From contig BDDD01003378.1 in assembly GCA_001972305.1 (NCBI GenBank), positions 62,001 to 126,000 of the forward strand: a stretch of 64,000 bases of DNA. Direction: 5' to 3'. This DNA comes from Cephalotus follicularis (lineage: Eukaryota > Streptophyta > Magnoliopsida > Oxalidales > Cephalotaceae). Position numbers and translations under genes: made by a program. This document shows, in pieces, positions 1-11,740 of the stretch; positions within the stretch are counted from its first letter, which is position 1; each line of letters begins with the position of its first letter. The notes under the pieces were generated by a model. It did not search any database, was not told the origin of the DNA, and worked only from the letters and a program-made list of their open reading frames with translations.

Positions 1-63
1 TATGACGCTTCGATAATGTTTTCAACACAATAATGTGAGTTAAGGGGAAATCGAATGATCATT

Positions 64-965
64 AGGTAGGTCGACTTGTTCTTGCTGACTTGGACATTAG
101 GCATGAATTAAATGCATAATTTGTGAACAAGAAGGATGTTTTACCACGTGCCTCTTATCAGCTCAGTAAGGATGAGGTGAACCAAGTGTGTGAATGGGTT
201 AGTCTGTTGAAGTTTCTTGATGCGTATGCATCTAGCTTGTCTTGGTGTGTAAACCTGTCCAAAGGCAAGATTTCAACATTTAAAAGCCACGATTGTCACA
301 TATTCATGCAAAGACTACTCCCGATAGCCTTTTATAATTTCTCAGTAGACCGGTTGTAGAGGCTTTAACATAATTGAGTCACTTCTTTTGGGATATATGT
401 TGCATAGTAATTCGTGTGGAGGACATGGAGATGTTGCAGTACAACATCGTTGAAATTGTTTACAAACTAGAGAAGATATTCCCACAATCATTTTTCAATT
501 CCATGAAACATTTTCTCATCCACCTCCTTTATGAGACCAAAGTCTGTGGGCTGGTACAACATTGCTGGCTTAACCGTATTGAGATGTACATTTTCCTTGA
601 CTAGTAGGAAGCATATGAATGCTTCAATTCTAAGCTGCATATTATTAATATTGAATTTTTATACACTTGTCATTAACTTGCAGGGCATTGTACATCCTTA
701 AGAAAAATTTCCAGAATAAAGCTTGGGTGGAGGGTTCTATCTTTGAGGCCTATGCCATAAAGGAGTTAGTGACATTTTGCTCACAATTTTTTGAGTCTCA
801 CATTGAGACCATACATAATCAAGAGAAGCAAAACTTTGACGGTGGAGATGTCGATCCCCAATGGGTTTTATCGATATTCGCTTAACCCAGGTGTAAAATG
901 AGCCATGTTTATGCTGCCATGTTGTACATCGTGCTCAACGGTGATGAAGTCATTCCATATGTCAC
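64..965 (+). pseudogene. CACTA (En/Spm) transposon TNP2-type protein, DUF4218 region, decayed
   Basis: This is the 5' visible part of a plant CACTA transposase-associated protein. A reading frame starting near 64 gives the residues that precede DUF4218 (DLDIRHELNA), and the motifs KSHDCHIFMQRLLPIAF and VEDMEMLQYNI follow. The segment at 667-885 gives KAWVEGSIFEAY, and after a stop at 883-885 the same frame continues with SHVYAAMLYIVLNGDEVIPYV to about 965. These are recognised DUF4218 signatures of TNP2-like proteins. In-frame stops near 115, 357, 602 and 883 and frame changes between blocks make it a pseudogene. A splice-donor-like GTAAGT at 966 suits an intron here. The upstream catalytic transposase domain would lie before base 1. 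The protein resumes at 3542, after an intron holding a solo LTR. Confidence 0.85.
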
Positions 966-1007
966 GTAAGTCTCCCAACTATCATTGATAATGAAACAAT
1001 GATAAAT

Positions 1008-3474
1008 TGTAACACCCCGTGTCCTATTTGGGAGAATAATTATTATTTTTGAGGCTTTAGTGATTATTGAAAGCATGCTTATGTATAAGGGGCTAAGCTA
1101 ATTGGGTTCTAGTCTGGACATTATTAACAAGTGAGTATGGTGTCACAAGGCCCAATTAAATTGATTTATTTGAAGTTTGGCCCATAAGCAAGAAATGTCT
1201 CCTGAAGCTTCTAGAGGAAGCTATCCTAAAGCTTCTTCAGGAAGCTACTTCTTCACGTTATACGGTTTTACAAGTGAAGAAAATCAATGTTCTTCATTTC
1301 GGGTGTTGACCAAAGCGTTCACCTTGGGAGTTCTCAGTTTCTTCTCCATTTTCCTTCAAGAATACGAGGTTATAAGTAGTTCCCACCCAATCTTTAGGTA
1401 TATCAAGATGAGGAATTAGGAATTGATCTGGAGCAGCCAGGAGCTAGTCTGCGGTAGTGATTTGCAGTAAACCAGTGAGTGGGACATTCCCTTCCTTTAT
1501 AATATTATTTTAAGAGTCTTGTTTTCATTTGTTTCCTTTGTATTCATGGTATGTAATATTTGATTAGGATTTTTATTCCCGTATGTCCTTTGTTGACCAT
1601 GTTCTTGGAATGGGATGTGATTTACAAGCTGTTGAGTGCTCGAAAATTCTTGGTGACTTGGTCCCCTTCTTATTTTCTTGTGCATTATCATGATTCTTGA
1701 TACCATGTGTTGTACTCTGATGTTGGGTACTGGATGATCTATGAGATATGTATTACCGATCGATGGTGAGGGTACGTTTGATGCTCAACTTTCTCTTACA
1801 AACTCATTGTCTATGATGGGGTGTTATGTGGGACTATCCCCTGGTATTCGTAACCTGGTTCTACAGCGTTTAAGTTGGTCTATTATGACATGCTAAGTGT
1901 GAATGCAACTAAGGTTTCATCCCTCATCCATTTGACCTTGTTGGTTACTTGATGATATGTGATTTCCTGACGAGGGCTGGGTCCTTGCGGTGAATCGCTT
2001 GCCCCTCGGTCGAGGTTGTGATATGTGATTTCTCTGGCGAAGGCTGGGTCACTGATCATGCCAGACCCTCTGACGGGGCAGAGGCATAGGCACTCTATAC
2101 CGATATATGAACGATTAGTACAATCTTGTAGCCTATGACCTATATCTTTATTGCTGTAGGAGCTGAATATGTATTGCCAGGGGATACGGTGGCAGAGCAG
2201 TGTTTCCATTGAGATATGATTGCAAACCTGAGATTGTTGATATGGTAATGGTACTAGCATCTTCTGATATATGTTTGTCTGGGCACATACATTTTTTATT
2301 ATGATTGATGATCATATTCTGATTTTGATAACCTAGTTCTATCTTGACTCTCTTATTCTTGTGAACTATCAATATTTTGATTATTGAAATTACTCTGAGG
2401 ACTCTGATGTCGATTTCTTGTTGAGTTGAAACGTTTCTTTATTGAGCCATGTTATTTTAATTGTTTCTGCCCAGTTGAGCATATCATGGCATTTTTCCTC
2501 CAACGCATCCTGTTGTTTGATGGATGCAGTAGGGAATTCTTGTTCTCACTCACTAGTCATTTAGACCGACCCCCTCCCAGATTATTTTGAAGTTGGGGCA
2601 ACGGTTCGTAATTCACCTGATCCACCAGAGCAGTAGCTGTTGTATCTTGTTACAGGTAGACCACGGGCATAAGCATCTTCGCTGGCAGCTCTGACCAACA
2701 ACACATGCATGCATGGGGCATTTTGGGTTATTATTGTATTGTTAACATTTGATGATTTATGTTCATATTTGAGTAATGTAATTATGTTATTCATATGACG
2801 AGATGATATATAATTATAGCCTGTTTGGATGATGAGATGATATAATAACCTATGCGGCTACTCTGCATAAGTGCATGAGAATGATATGTTATATGATGAA
2901 TGAAATGTAATTATGACCATAATATTCTTGTGTTGATTGTTAGTATATGAGTGTGTAGGAGGCTTTAGTGCATAGCACAGAAGTGGAAATGAGAGTTCAG
3001 AGGATTAGGTAGAGCTCAGAGGTTAAGGCAGAGCTTGGGGAACAGAGCTCAGTACTAAGGCAAACCTCGGAGGCTAAGGTCGGACTTCAAGGGTCGATGC
3101 TGGTGTATGTAAGCAAACTTCGGTAGTAGAGATCAAAGCTCAAGGCTCGAAGGTAGACTAGAAATATAGATGTTGAGCTTAAAAGCCTAAGTAGGCCTCA
3201 GACTCAGAGGTCATAATACGAAGTTGTAGTCTGACTTTGAGGTTTAAAGTTTAAGTCAGACCACCCAGAGTAGGTCCATAGCATAACGCAGAGAAGGTTT
3301 AAAATGTTTTAGTTTATATGCATAAGTTTTTAGCGTGCTCTGCTACATAAATCCTATGATAAGTTATCATAGGCAGAGCTCTTAGAAAGCTGAGGTAAGT
3401 TGAGTTTAAGTAGTTAGTGAATGATATAGTAAAACACGGCTCGTCCGGTGGGGGTTATGGGACGGGTCGTGTCA
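1008..3474 (-). mobile_element. Solo LTR (2.47 kb), gypsy/Tekay-like, inside the CACTA intron
   Basis: The block begins TGTAACACCCCG and ends GGTCGTGTCA. It is flanked by a perfect 5-bp duplication TAAAT (1003-1007 and 3475-3479). No gag-pol coding sequence or internal second LTR is visible, so I read it as a solo LTR left by LTR-LTR recombination. Ends of this type are typical of long-LTR gypsy chromoviruses. Read on the minus strand it would end GGGGTGTTACA, like the Gypsy-A 5' LTR at 26444-28738, so the minus orientation is inferred. The part at about 2940-3400 is a degenerate short tandem repeat with recurrent cagagctca/ggttaaggc words. A few short open frames inside are not convincing genes. 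Confidence 0.85.
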
Positions 3475-3541
3475 TAAATTGTCTTATGACTTTCATCTAT
3501 TTTTAATCCTATATAATTGCATGTAATTAACTGATCATTAG

Positions 3542-3844
3542 AAAATTTGATGATTCCCAACGTGACATCAATCCGCTAATAACTGAGTAATATCTAGAGC
3601 AGATACGTGACTCGGGTTTTCCTCCGTGGTTTAGAGAATATGTAAGAATTCATTTTCAAGTTAACTAGTTCATTTTATTTTATACTAAAACCATCCTATT
3701 CTTGGGTAGAATTTATTGATGGAACGTGTTTATAATACTGTTCTAGGTTTTGGATGAATCTAACACCGCCACTGACAGACGTTTGCATGAACTAGCGTAT
3801 GGACCATTAGAAGGTGTTAGGTCATACAAAAAGTATATTGTAAA
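3542..3844 (+). pseudogene. CACTA TNP2-type protein, exons 2-3 (end of DUF4218, start of DUF4216)
   Basis: This continues the pseudogene at 64-965. The frame from 3549 gives DDSQRDINPLITE, a stop, then YLEQIRDSGFPPWFREY, the usual FPxWF block after DUF4218. The exon ends at a donor-like GTAAGA (3642). An acceptor-like TTCTAG ends at 3746, and the frame then resumes in register as VLDESNTATDRRLHELAYGPLEGVRSY, the start of DUF4216. Removing the solo LTR leaves a first intron of about 110 bp (966-1007 plus 3480-3541) and a second of 105 bp, both ordinary plant sizes. The exon is cut at 3844 by a MITE. One in-frame stop is seen near 3588. Domain assignment is by family motif; the splice sites are inferred. 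Confidence 0.75.
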
Positions 3845-4254
3845 GGAGAAAAGTTGGCTCCAACCTAGGCTGGAGCCAAATCCTCCAACATCTGACTAAT
3901 TCATTAATTTATAATTTGTGTTTCTTAAATCTAACCGTTAGATTTAGTTTCTCTATCTATGTAGATCATCCACATAAATTTTCAAATCAATTAGATATCA
4001 CAAAATTGTATATTTATACATGATAATTAACGATTATATGAGTTTCATAGTGAATTATTTATAATTGTTGAATTATTATGTGTAAAATCTCATAAATGAA
4101 ATATATATAGATATCCAATTGACAAAAAAAAATTTACATACAAGATCTTCATAGACAGAATATTACATTCAACGGTTAGATTAAAAAAAAATTAATCCTA
4201 ATTGGTTTAAATTGTAAATGGTTGGAGGATTTGGCTCCAACCCAAGTTTTCTCT
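3845..4254. mobile_element. MITE with terminal inverted repeats, inserted in the DUF4216 coding region
   Basis: This is a 410-bp AT-rich non-coding block with inverted ends. The left end reads GAGAAAAGTTGG and then carries TGGAGCCAAATCCTCCAAC; the right end is its complement, GTTGGAGGATTTGGCTCCA followed by TTTTCTC. The CACTA reading frame stops at the left end and resumes just past the right end. The flanks TATTGTAAA (3836-3844) and GATTATAAA (4255-4263) match at 7 of 9 positions, which would suit an aged 9-bp duplication and a Mutator-type element. The superfamily remains uncertain because of the two mismatches. A small internal inverted word AATCTAACCGTTAGATT lies near 3929. Confidence 0.65.
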
Positions 4255-4263
4255 GATTATAAA

Positions 4264-5595
4264 TGGCTTAAGATTTTGTGTAGCAGCAACGGAAGTTAGT
4301 AAAATGATGCAGTGCAGTGGGGTGATGATTAAGGGGAGCTGTTACAACGAAGATGACTGTGATTCTTATGACACCCTTGTGGAAGTGGCCAAGCTTGATT
4401 TCCCTGGGAACTATCCACGCATCGTTTTGTTTAAGTACGATTAGGTAGATCCATTCAGTGAGGTGAAAATCTTGCTTAATGGCATCGTCACTATAAATCA
4501 TAAAATAGCCATTCATCATGGCTAATCAAGCATCTCAAGTCTTCTATGCCCCGAGTTTATCCAAGAACAATAAAGATCGGTGCCATGTAATTGTCACACC
4601 CCGTTTTCAAAAACGCAGCATTAAAGCGGTAAAGGCAATTAACATAAATACAGCTTACGTAAAAATTTAAAACTTTCCCAAGCTTAACAGTAGCGGAAGC
4701 ACAAAAGAACATAAGCTGACAACATGTAACGTACGTCCCATACCGTACGCTACCCAAGAACAGGTCATAAAGTCAACCACCCATAAAACGGAGCGTGAAC
4801 AAAACGGTACAAGATAACAAATATCAGATGTTACAAAACCAAATAACATGATAAATGTTCCACAACCCAAAATAAGAGAAAATAACAAGTCTTCTCTTTA
4901 AATCTCCGTGCTTGCTCCATGTCAAAACTACTCCATCAATCTGTTACAGTAGGGGGTTAGCCTTTGTCCTCACTCGGCCAAGTCATAACAGTAAATCGGG
5001 ATTAACATAATGCATGTCATGATATGAATGCATAAATGATGCAGTGCAGTGGAGACCCAATTTATACATATATGAAAATACGTATATCAGTACAGTAAAA
5101 TATCAGTGTTACATATATAAAAATATATGTGTGCAGTAACAATGCAGTAGTAACCCGGCCAGGGCTACGTCAACAATCACAGTCAAGCTTTAACATACAC
5201 ACTCCATCTTTAAGTCCATAACTAGGGTTTGCATGCATCTTTTGAGGTTAAAACTCAACATTCTCATTAAATCAAGATTAATGGTTACATCATAAATCAA
5301 AATATTACAATCAGGAAAATACCGGGCGTTACAGTAATCCAAGTTAGGCTGTGAAACGCATTTCGAATCCCTGAGTCCAATCAAAAGGTGGATGGGAGAT
5401 GACATATACATTCAAGAATAGGGGAATATTGTGACACATAAGGATCTTGCTTACCATCGACGATATGTTCCAGACGAAGAGGTTGAAAAAACTAGGGCAA
5501 TGGTTGAGATGCAGGGGCTAGGTGAGGATGAATATGAAGATGAATAAGAAGATGAAGTTGAGGAAGAGGACGTGTACGATTCTGAGTAGCGACGG
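4264..5595 (+). pseudogene. CACTA TNP2-type protein, DUF4216 region and acidic tail, decayed
   Basis: The frame resumes after the MITE with motifs of DUF4216: VEVAKLDFPGNYPRIVLFKYD, a stop, then VDPF, and later ASQVFYAPSLSKNNKDRCHV up to 4591. A solo LTR (4592-5333) splits it. After the right-hand TSD, reading continues with stops and a frame change to KDLAYHRRYVPDEEVEKTRAM and a Glu/Asp-rich tail ending near 5589. An acidic C-terminus after DUF4216 is usual for these plant transposon proteins. At least four stops are present, so it is non-functional. The second CACTA gene starts about 85 bp downstream. Confidence 0.75.
4592..5333 (-). mobile_element. Short solo LTR (742 bp), gypsy-like
   Basis: It starts TGTCACACCCCG and ends CCGGGCGTTACA, with a perfect 5-bp duplication GTAAT at 4587-4591 and 5334-5338. 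It interrupts DUF4216 exactly where the reading frame breaks. Its first 350 bp resemble the start of LTR-B (44516-47934): both share AAAACTTTCC, a GCGGAAGCA word, CCCATAAAACGGAGC and the phrase CCTTTGTCCTCACTCGGC. It looks like an internally shortened relative of that family. Minus orientation is inferred from the GGGGTGTGACA-type end. The open frames on its minus strand are not recognisable proteins. Confidence 0.8.
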
Positions 5596-5675
5596 GTATT
5601 GTATGTTACAATCAATATTATAGGTTGCATAGTGTTTTGTATGGCATAGTGTTTTGTTCTTTTTTTTTTATAAGA

Positions 5676-6765
5676 GATGCCTAGGCACAAGAAGTTATAG
5701 TCACAAGGTACTGATGACCCTAGCAGGAGTACTAGTGGGGCTGGCACGGACAGAGGGAGATCGCCCTCTAGTAGCCCGCACATCAACATCCATGAGAGAT
5801 AGACTCTTGTGCCCAACACATCGACGCTGGCAGGACACTCTAACGCTGGCAGCGATTTGGCTGTGCCCCTACCCCTGCTCTATGCACACCTGCACCTTTG
5901 ACTGTTGGGCCTTCTACTCCTCTCGCTAATAAACCATCATCATCGATAGGTAATATATATCAAATTTAATTATCTTTTAACTGTTAAGTAATCATTTGTT
6001 GATTATGGACTAACGTTAAATTTATTCTTTGATTGACTATTTTGTTTTTTAGCACCTTGGAGGAGAGGTCCCGCAAGAGGTATTCGGGCACTCCGTGTCG
6101 GGACTAGTGGCCTCATAAGGCCTCACGCCTTCAGGGTTTGTTTTCTTATATCGTATATACTTATTTAAATGTTTAAGTTTGGTTATATTTTCTCTTTGGT
6201 TGAGGCATAGCCTAATCAATAAATGATTTTACTATTATATATCTAAAGTTGGTTGCAGTTGGTTACGGGCTGAGCCCAAATTTCTCCAAGGGGCATAGTC
6301 CGATATACGGATAATACATGCCCAAATTTCTATAAAATTTCATAGTTAGTTTGTTTATGACGATATGTTAATATGTTTTTTATTGTATATTTTATGTACT
6401 TGAACATGTTATTTCGCGACAAGGACGTGAATAACCTCTTTAGCGATATATGCAAGAGGTGTTTTTCTGGCTCCTATGCCACATGGCAGGAATGGCCTCC
6501 TTCATTGAAGAAAATGGTGTAACAGAGGTTTGACGTAAGTTAATCAATCTATACGATACTCTTTAATTTCATAGTTTCCATGTTTATATTAATTTCCCTT
6601 TGTACTTGCAGTCGTACTTTGATTTTTGTGACTCAACCCCCTAGGCTTACGGTCCATGAACAGGTTTGCCCAGACCAACTTCCCCAAGTGGATGTACCGG
6701 AGAAGAGAATGGCGCAAGGTGCAGGACCAGGAGGAGATGGTGCGGCACGGGTCCTCACCGGCCGA
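5676..6765 (+). pseudogene. Second CACTA gene (TNPA/Ptta-type transposase-like), decayed exons
   Basis: An ATG at 5676 opens MPRHKKL, a stop, then SQGTDDPSRSTSGAGTDRGRS, followed by Ser/Pro-rich sequence. A donor-like GTAATA follows near 5950. Further exon-like pieces lie near 6055-6140 (Arg/Gly-rich) and at 6411-6535, which gives LFRDKDVNNLFSDICKRCF and SYATWQEWPPSLKKMV. The last piece, 6620-6765, includes RFAQTNFPKWMYRRREWRKV. The W-PxSxKxxV pattern and basic tail resemble the plant transposase Ptta/En/Spm family (Transposase_24), normally encoded by a second gene downstream of TNP2. Stops and frame changes show decay. Exon limits are approximate, and the 3' end and the CACTA terminal inverted repeat are lost at the junction with an LTR fragment. 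Confidence 0.55.
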
Positions 6766-7796
6766 TGATTACCTCTCTCCTCTTATCTTATCTTTTCTTC
6801 TCTTCTCTCCGATGCTTTGCGGTCACTATCGTTGCCTTCCACAATCGATTTCATCATGGGTGAGGGCCAAAATTTGCCTGCAAGACCAGCTCTACCCATC
6901 GTGATGACAATTTTGGTGATTTTCGATGGAAATCGACCGGAATGTGAATCCTGAGTCAACCCAGTAGGATTGATGTGATGAAGCCTATGACACGGCGTTT
7001 TACGCCGAGTCACGGCGAGTCTTGGTTGCCAACGGCTTGATCGAAAGATCTTGATTCCAGTTATGGGGTGACTGGAGCTCGAGCGACCTTGCCAGAGCTC
7101 CGGCGAAGCGAACCAGCGCAAATTCTCAATGAGTTATGGGTAGATACTCCTAGAGCTGACTATTTTGCGGCACTTTTGTGGAGAGGCCGAAATTTTTGAA
7201 GTCTGGAGAGTCAACTCAGTGAGTTGGACTCACTACCAGCCGTGACAACGTGTTTTGTGGTGAGTCACGGAAAGTCTCTGGTAGCATTGTATAGATCGGC
7301 CAATTTGGAGGCCGGAGCCCCGATGTGTTGCCCGGAATCTGACCGGAGCTCCGGTGACGACAGTGTGTTTGTTACCTTGTGTAGGTCATAACGGGAGTGT
7401 GATGGTTATTGTAGTGATGCTAAGAAAGGAAGAGAACTATGTTGGCACAAGAAGAAGCTGTGCTCGTGACAGTGAGTGAAGCTTAGAGGAGGTGGCAGTT
7501 CGTTGATTCTGCTACAAGTCCTCCCAACTCGCAAGCTCAATTGTTAAAAGGTAGGGTTTACATATGTTTTGATGGTACATGCCCCAGATGATTATTGGCT
7601 CGATCCCATTCGTATACGCCGGTATGGGACGGTAGTATTCGAACGGTAGATCACTAGAGTACGTAGGTTATACTGTTTTACTTGCATTCATGCATTTTGA
7701 ATGGATTGTATGGACTGATATGGCTATTCATTGATGACTGTGTGCTAAAAGGATTGAATGGTTATGTATTGCAGTGTTATGGATTGTATGGTTATA
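6766..7796 (+). mobile_element. Fragment of an LTR-A family LTR, opposite orientation to LTR-A1
   Basis: From about 6766 the sequence is recognisably the reverse complement of parts of LTR-A1 (roughly 12120-12960) and LTR-A2. It shares the CT-rich stretch, the GAGTCAACTC/GAGTTGGACTCAC words (7207-7232), GAGGAGGTGGCAGTT, TTGCGAGTTGG-like words and ATTCGTATACGCCGGTATGG. The usual LTR start is missing, so it is truncated on the left, and the exact joint with the CACTA remnant is uncertain. On the right it passes at about 7700-7796 into the satellite array without a clear break. Confidence 0.6.
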
Positions 7797-9424
7797 GCAT
7801 AGTAGAGCATAGAAGGTTAAAAATCCTCTGCCTACTCATACTGATAGGGTAGTGCATAGAAGGTTAAATGTCCTCTGCTTGCTCTTATTTTAGGATGGTA
7901 TAGTAGAGCATAGAAGGTTAAACGTTCTCAGCCTACTCATACTAATAGGGTAGTGCATAGAAGGTTAAATGTCCTCTACCTGCTCTTATTTTAGGATGGT
8001 ATAGTAGAGCATAGAAGGTTAAACGTCCTATGCCTACTCATATTGATAGGGTAGTGCATAGAAGGTTAAATGTCCTATGCCTGCTCTTTTTAGGATGGTA
8101 TAGCAGAGCATAGAAGGTTAATCGTCCTCTGCCTTCTCATACTGTTGGGGTAGTGCATAGAAGCTTTAACGTCCTCTGCTTGGTCTTATTTTAGGATGGT
8201 ATAGTATAGCATATAAGGTTAAACATACTCTGCCCACTCATACCGATAGGGTAGTGCATAGAAGGTTAAATGTCCTCTGCCTGCTCTTATTTTATGAGGT
8301 ATAGTAGAGCATAGATTGTTCAATGTACATTGCCTACTTATACCTGCCGAGTGGAGCATAGATGGTTGAATATCCTCTACCTGCTCGTGCCTTAAGAGGT
8401 TAAATGTCCTCAATATAATATAGATGGTTAAATGTCCTCTGCCTACTCATACTGATAGGGTAGTGCATAGAAGGTTAAATGTCCTCTGCCTGCTCTTATT
8501 TTAGGATGGTACAGTAGAGCATAGAAGGTTAAACATCCTCTGCCTACTCATATTGATAGGGTAGTGCATATAAGGTTAAATGTCCTATGCCTGCTCTTAT
8601 TTTAGGATGGTATAATAGAGCATAGAAGTTTAAATGTCCTCTGCCTACTCATACTGATAGGGTAGTGCATAGAAGGTTAAATGTCCACAGCCTGCTCTTA
8701 TTTTAGGATGGTATAGTAGAGCATAGAAGGTTAAACGTCCTCTGCCTACTCATACTGATAGGGTAGTGCATAGAAGGTTAAACGTCCTCTACCTGCTCTT
8801 ATTTTAGGATGGTATAGTATAGCATAGAATGTTAAAAATCCTCCGCCTACTCATATCGATAGGGTTGTGCATAGAAGGTTAAATGTCCTCTGCCTGCTCT
8901 TATTTTAGGAGGTATAGTAGAGCATAGATTGTTCAATGTCCATTGCCTACTTATACCTGCCAAGTGGAGCATAGAAGGTTAAATATCCTCTGCTAGCTCG
9001 TGCCTTAAGAGGTTAAATGTCCTTAATAGAATATAGATGGTTAAACGTCCTCTGCCTACTCATACTGATAGGATAGTGCATAGAAGGTTAAATGTCCTCT
9101 GCCTGCTCTTCTTTTAGGATGGTACAGTAGAGCATAGAAGGTTAAATGTCCTCTGCCTACTCATACTGATAGGGTAGTGCATAGAAGGTTAAATATCCTA
9201 TGCCTGCTCTTATTTTAGGATGGTATAGTAGAGCATAGAAGTTTAAACGTCCTCTGCCTACTCATACTGATAGGGTAGAAGGTTAAATGTCCACTGCCTG
9301 CTCTTATTTTAGGATGGTATAGTAGAGTATAGAAGGTTAAACATCCGCTGCCTACTCATACTGATAGGGTAGTGCATAGAAGGTTAAATGTCCTCAGCCT
9401 GCTCTTATTTTAGGATGGTATAGC
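7797..9424 (+). repeat. Satellite array, 101-bp unit with a 613-bp higher-order repeat
   Basis: The word TAGGATGGTA recurs at 7891, 7992, 8091, 8192, 8502, 8603, 8704, 8805, 9115, 9216, 9310 and 9411, mostly 101 bp apart. Each unit consists of two related halves (about 47 and 54 bp). Both start with GCATAGAAGGTTAAA and contain GTCCTCTGCCT; one ends in a CATACTGATAGGGTAG phrase and the other in TCTTATTTTAGGATGG. A divergent segment containing ATAGATTGTTCAATGT occurs at 8311 and 8924, and five anchor pairs give a period of exactly 613 bp (for example 8192 and 8805). The array is interrupted by LTR-A1, and a last 25 bp remains at 13170-13194. Confidence 0.92.
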
Positions 9425-9950
9425 TGTCACGCCCCAAACCGCGAGAGTAAACCCTCATGACCCGATGCGTGAGATACCATCTGTTCAGTCCATTCAATCA
9501 TATATAAATCATATTCCAAAGTGCTATACATATAAATCTTTAAATCAAAGACATATTACGCCAGCGAAATAATTTATCATAAATATATTCTAACTCTTAA
9601 AATCTCTCGAAAATCGGGCATGATGTATTTGTTTATCGGACTATATCCCCTTGTAAAGAACTCATAGTTTATATCTTGGGCTCAGCCCTCAGCAACCCAT
9701 ACTCCCGTAGGAAGAAAACAACAATATATCACAATATATAGACCCATCCATGTCCTTTACATCAACACTCCTATAAATCTAGCACTGCCACAAGCTCGCA
9801 GGTCGAATACAGAAATAAAACATGTCTCTTATACAACATCAGTTCATTTACATTAATCACATTTATACAAGGTAGGTCATAGGAGATGTATATCCTTACT
9901 CTGCGATTTAACCTGGCTTGTCATTGCTGCGCGTCACCTGGACCTGAACC

Positions 9951-9980
9951 TGACCCATTACATTACAATGCAATGGGTCA
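9951..9980. repeat. 30-bp imperfect palindrome in LTR-A1
   Basis: TGACCCATT at the left and AATGGGTCA at the right are exact complements around a 12-nt centre. The same palindrome is present in LTR-A2 (53178-53207) and in the solo LTR at 20845-23690 (21164-21193). It is preserved while surrounding sequence has diverged. Confidence 0.8.
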
Positions 9981-10569
9981 GCAACCCGAAGTTTGTGTAG
10001 GATATACATATGCAAGGAACATATAAAAGTGCAGCAGATATGTTTACAATATACATATGAGATGCATGCATGACAATCGATATAAACCTTGCTGTGAAGA
10101 CTAGCATTTAGAGACGAACCATTTCCCATTGTAGACACCATTCAATAACCATATCTATATGATTCCCAACACAATTCCAATATCAGTTGGCGTCCATATC
10201 ATTGCAAAGTCCTTCCAAAGTATATATAAGCTTTTCTCGGCCTTCCCTGCCGAGGTAACAGACTAGGCGCTCTTGGTGTCCTAGGCAGAAATCCTCATTC
10301 TACTGGAAGACTATAGTAGAATTCGTAAGCAGAATAGGGAAGATAAGATGGACCTTCTCAAACACCGGTCTCTCTAGCTACAGCCACCATCAATATCCAT
10401 ATACCATCACAATCCGGACCATTACGATCCATAATGATACGATCCGTAATCATATCGTATCCATTCCATAACCATTCCGTAACCGTTCTGTGACCATTCC
10501 CTAACTATACGATCTGTAACCGTACAGTCCGTATAGTGGGGGGCTATTCTATATGCCATGTGATGCATC

Positions 10570-11440
10570 AGTATAATAGTATGCAATGTATGTATCAATA
10601 CAGTAGTGTGACAGTGTAACAGTATGCCATGTAACAGTACAGTGGCAGTACAGTAACAGTTTAGTGACAGTAACAGTACAGTATAATGCACAGTGAACAG
10701 TAACGATGTATAGTAACAGTGGCAGTAATAGTAACAGTGCAGTGCAGTATATCAGTGTATAGTTGCAGATAGCTTCGATATACCAACCGTTCCTAAGCGG
10801 GGTATATCTAGCTAGTCCTAATCACATCCAAGGCTATAGGCCTACAGACACTCCGTAAGCAGTCAGTAACAGTACATGGGAACAAATAGTTGTAGGGTCA
10901 AGTACTACACTGCCACTTCGACCCGAGATAGTACCCCCATCAACTATACACACCCCTCCCGTGTTATAGTCGTGTGGGGCATGGGATAACACTGGCCACG
11001 AAAATAGTACAGTAGCGCTAGACCTGAAGGTGCTAGCCAGTAACAGTAGTGCTAGACCCGAAGGGTACTAGCCAGTAACAGTAATGCTAGACCCGAAGGG
11101 TACCAGCGAGTAACAGTAACAGTAGATCTCTCAGTAACAGTAACAACATCCATCCCTCTGGCAGTGACTCCCGTAGGTCACAAAAAGGGAGGATTAACAG
11201 TGATGTGTGGCCAAACACCCATAATACTTCATGACGGAAATGACGATTATGAATGGGTTATCCCGTACAGTCTCAAACAATAACAGTAAACAGTAATCAT
11301 ACAGTAGTCGCACCCAGTAACAGTAACAGTAAACAGTAGAAATGATAGGAACCTAAAGGATCAATGTAAGATCCACATCCATCAAAACAGTTATAAAACA
11401 GTTTTCAGTAACAGTTTTCCGTAACAGTATTCAGTAACAG
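10570..11440. repeat. Low-complexity ACAGTA/AACAGT-rich DNA in LTR-A1
   Basis: AACAGT and CAGTAACAGT words recur dozens of times, densest at 10600-10740, 11020-11135 and 11275-11425. At 11020-11120 they form a degenerate tandem repeat of about 40 bp around TAGACCCGAAGGGTACTAGCC. LTR-A2 has CCATAACCAT words at the equivalent place instead, so this segment expanded separately in each copy. Confidence 0.75.
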
Positions 11441-11740
11441 TTGTTGGTCCCTATCACAGTTTGTAAAACAATAGAGAGGAAGTCCAATGAGATCATCCGT
11501 GTCCAGAGGTCCCAAAGGAGCTATCCTAACCATTCTTGAAAATCGTTTGTATAAAAACTCTTTTGTTGTACTTTCTTCAAGAATAACTTTGAAAACTCAA
11601 TTTAAAATTCAAGAGCGTTTAAAAGATGATTCGCATAGGATACAAGGCCTTAGGGAGGCTTTCTATGAAAATTAGTTTAGAAAAAGAAACAGTTTGAATT
11701 GAAAACAGTGAGAAACATTGGCATTTCGCGAAACAGGGCA

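Noticed and set aside
7797..9424. Regularly spaced repeats reminiscent of a CRISPR array
   Set aside because: Units and spacers are both repeated, the unit is 101 bp, and the context is plant retroelements. It is a satellite.
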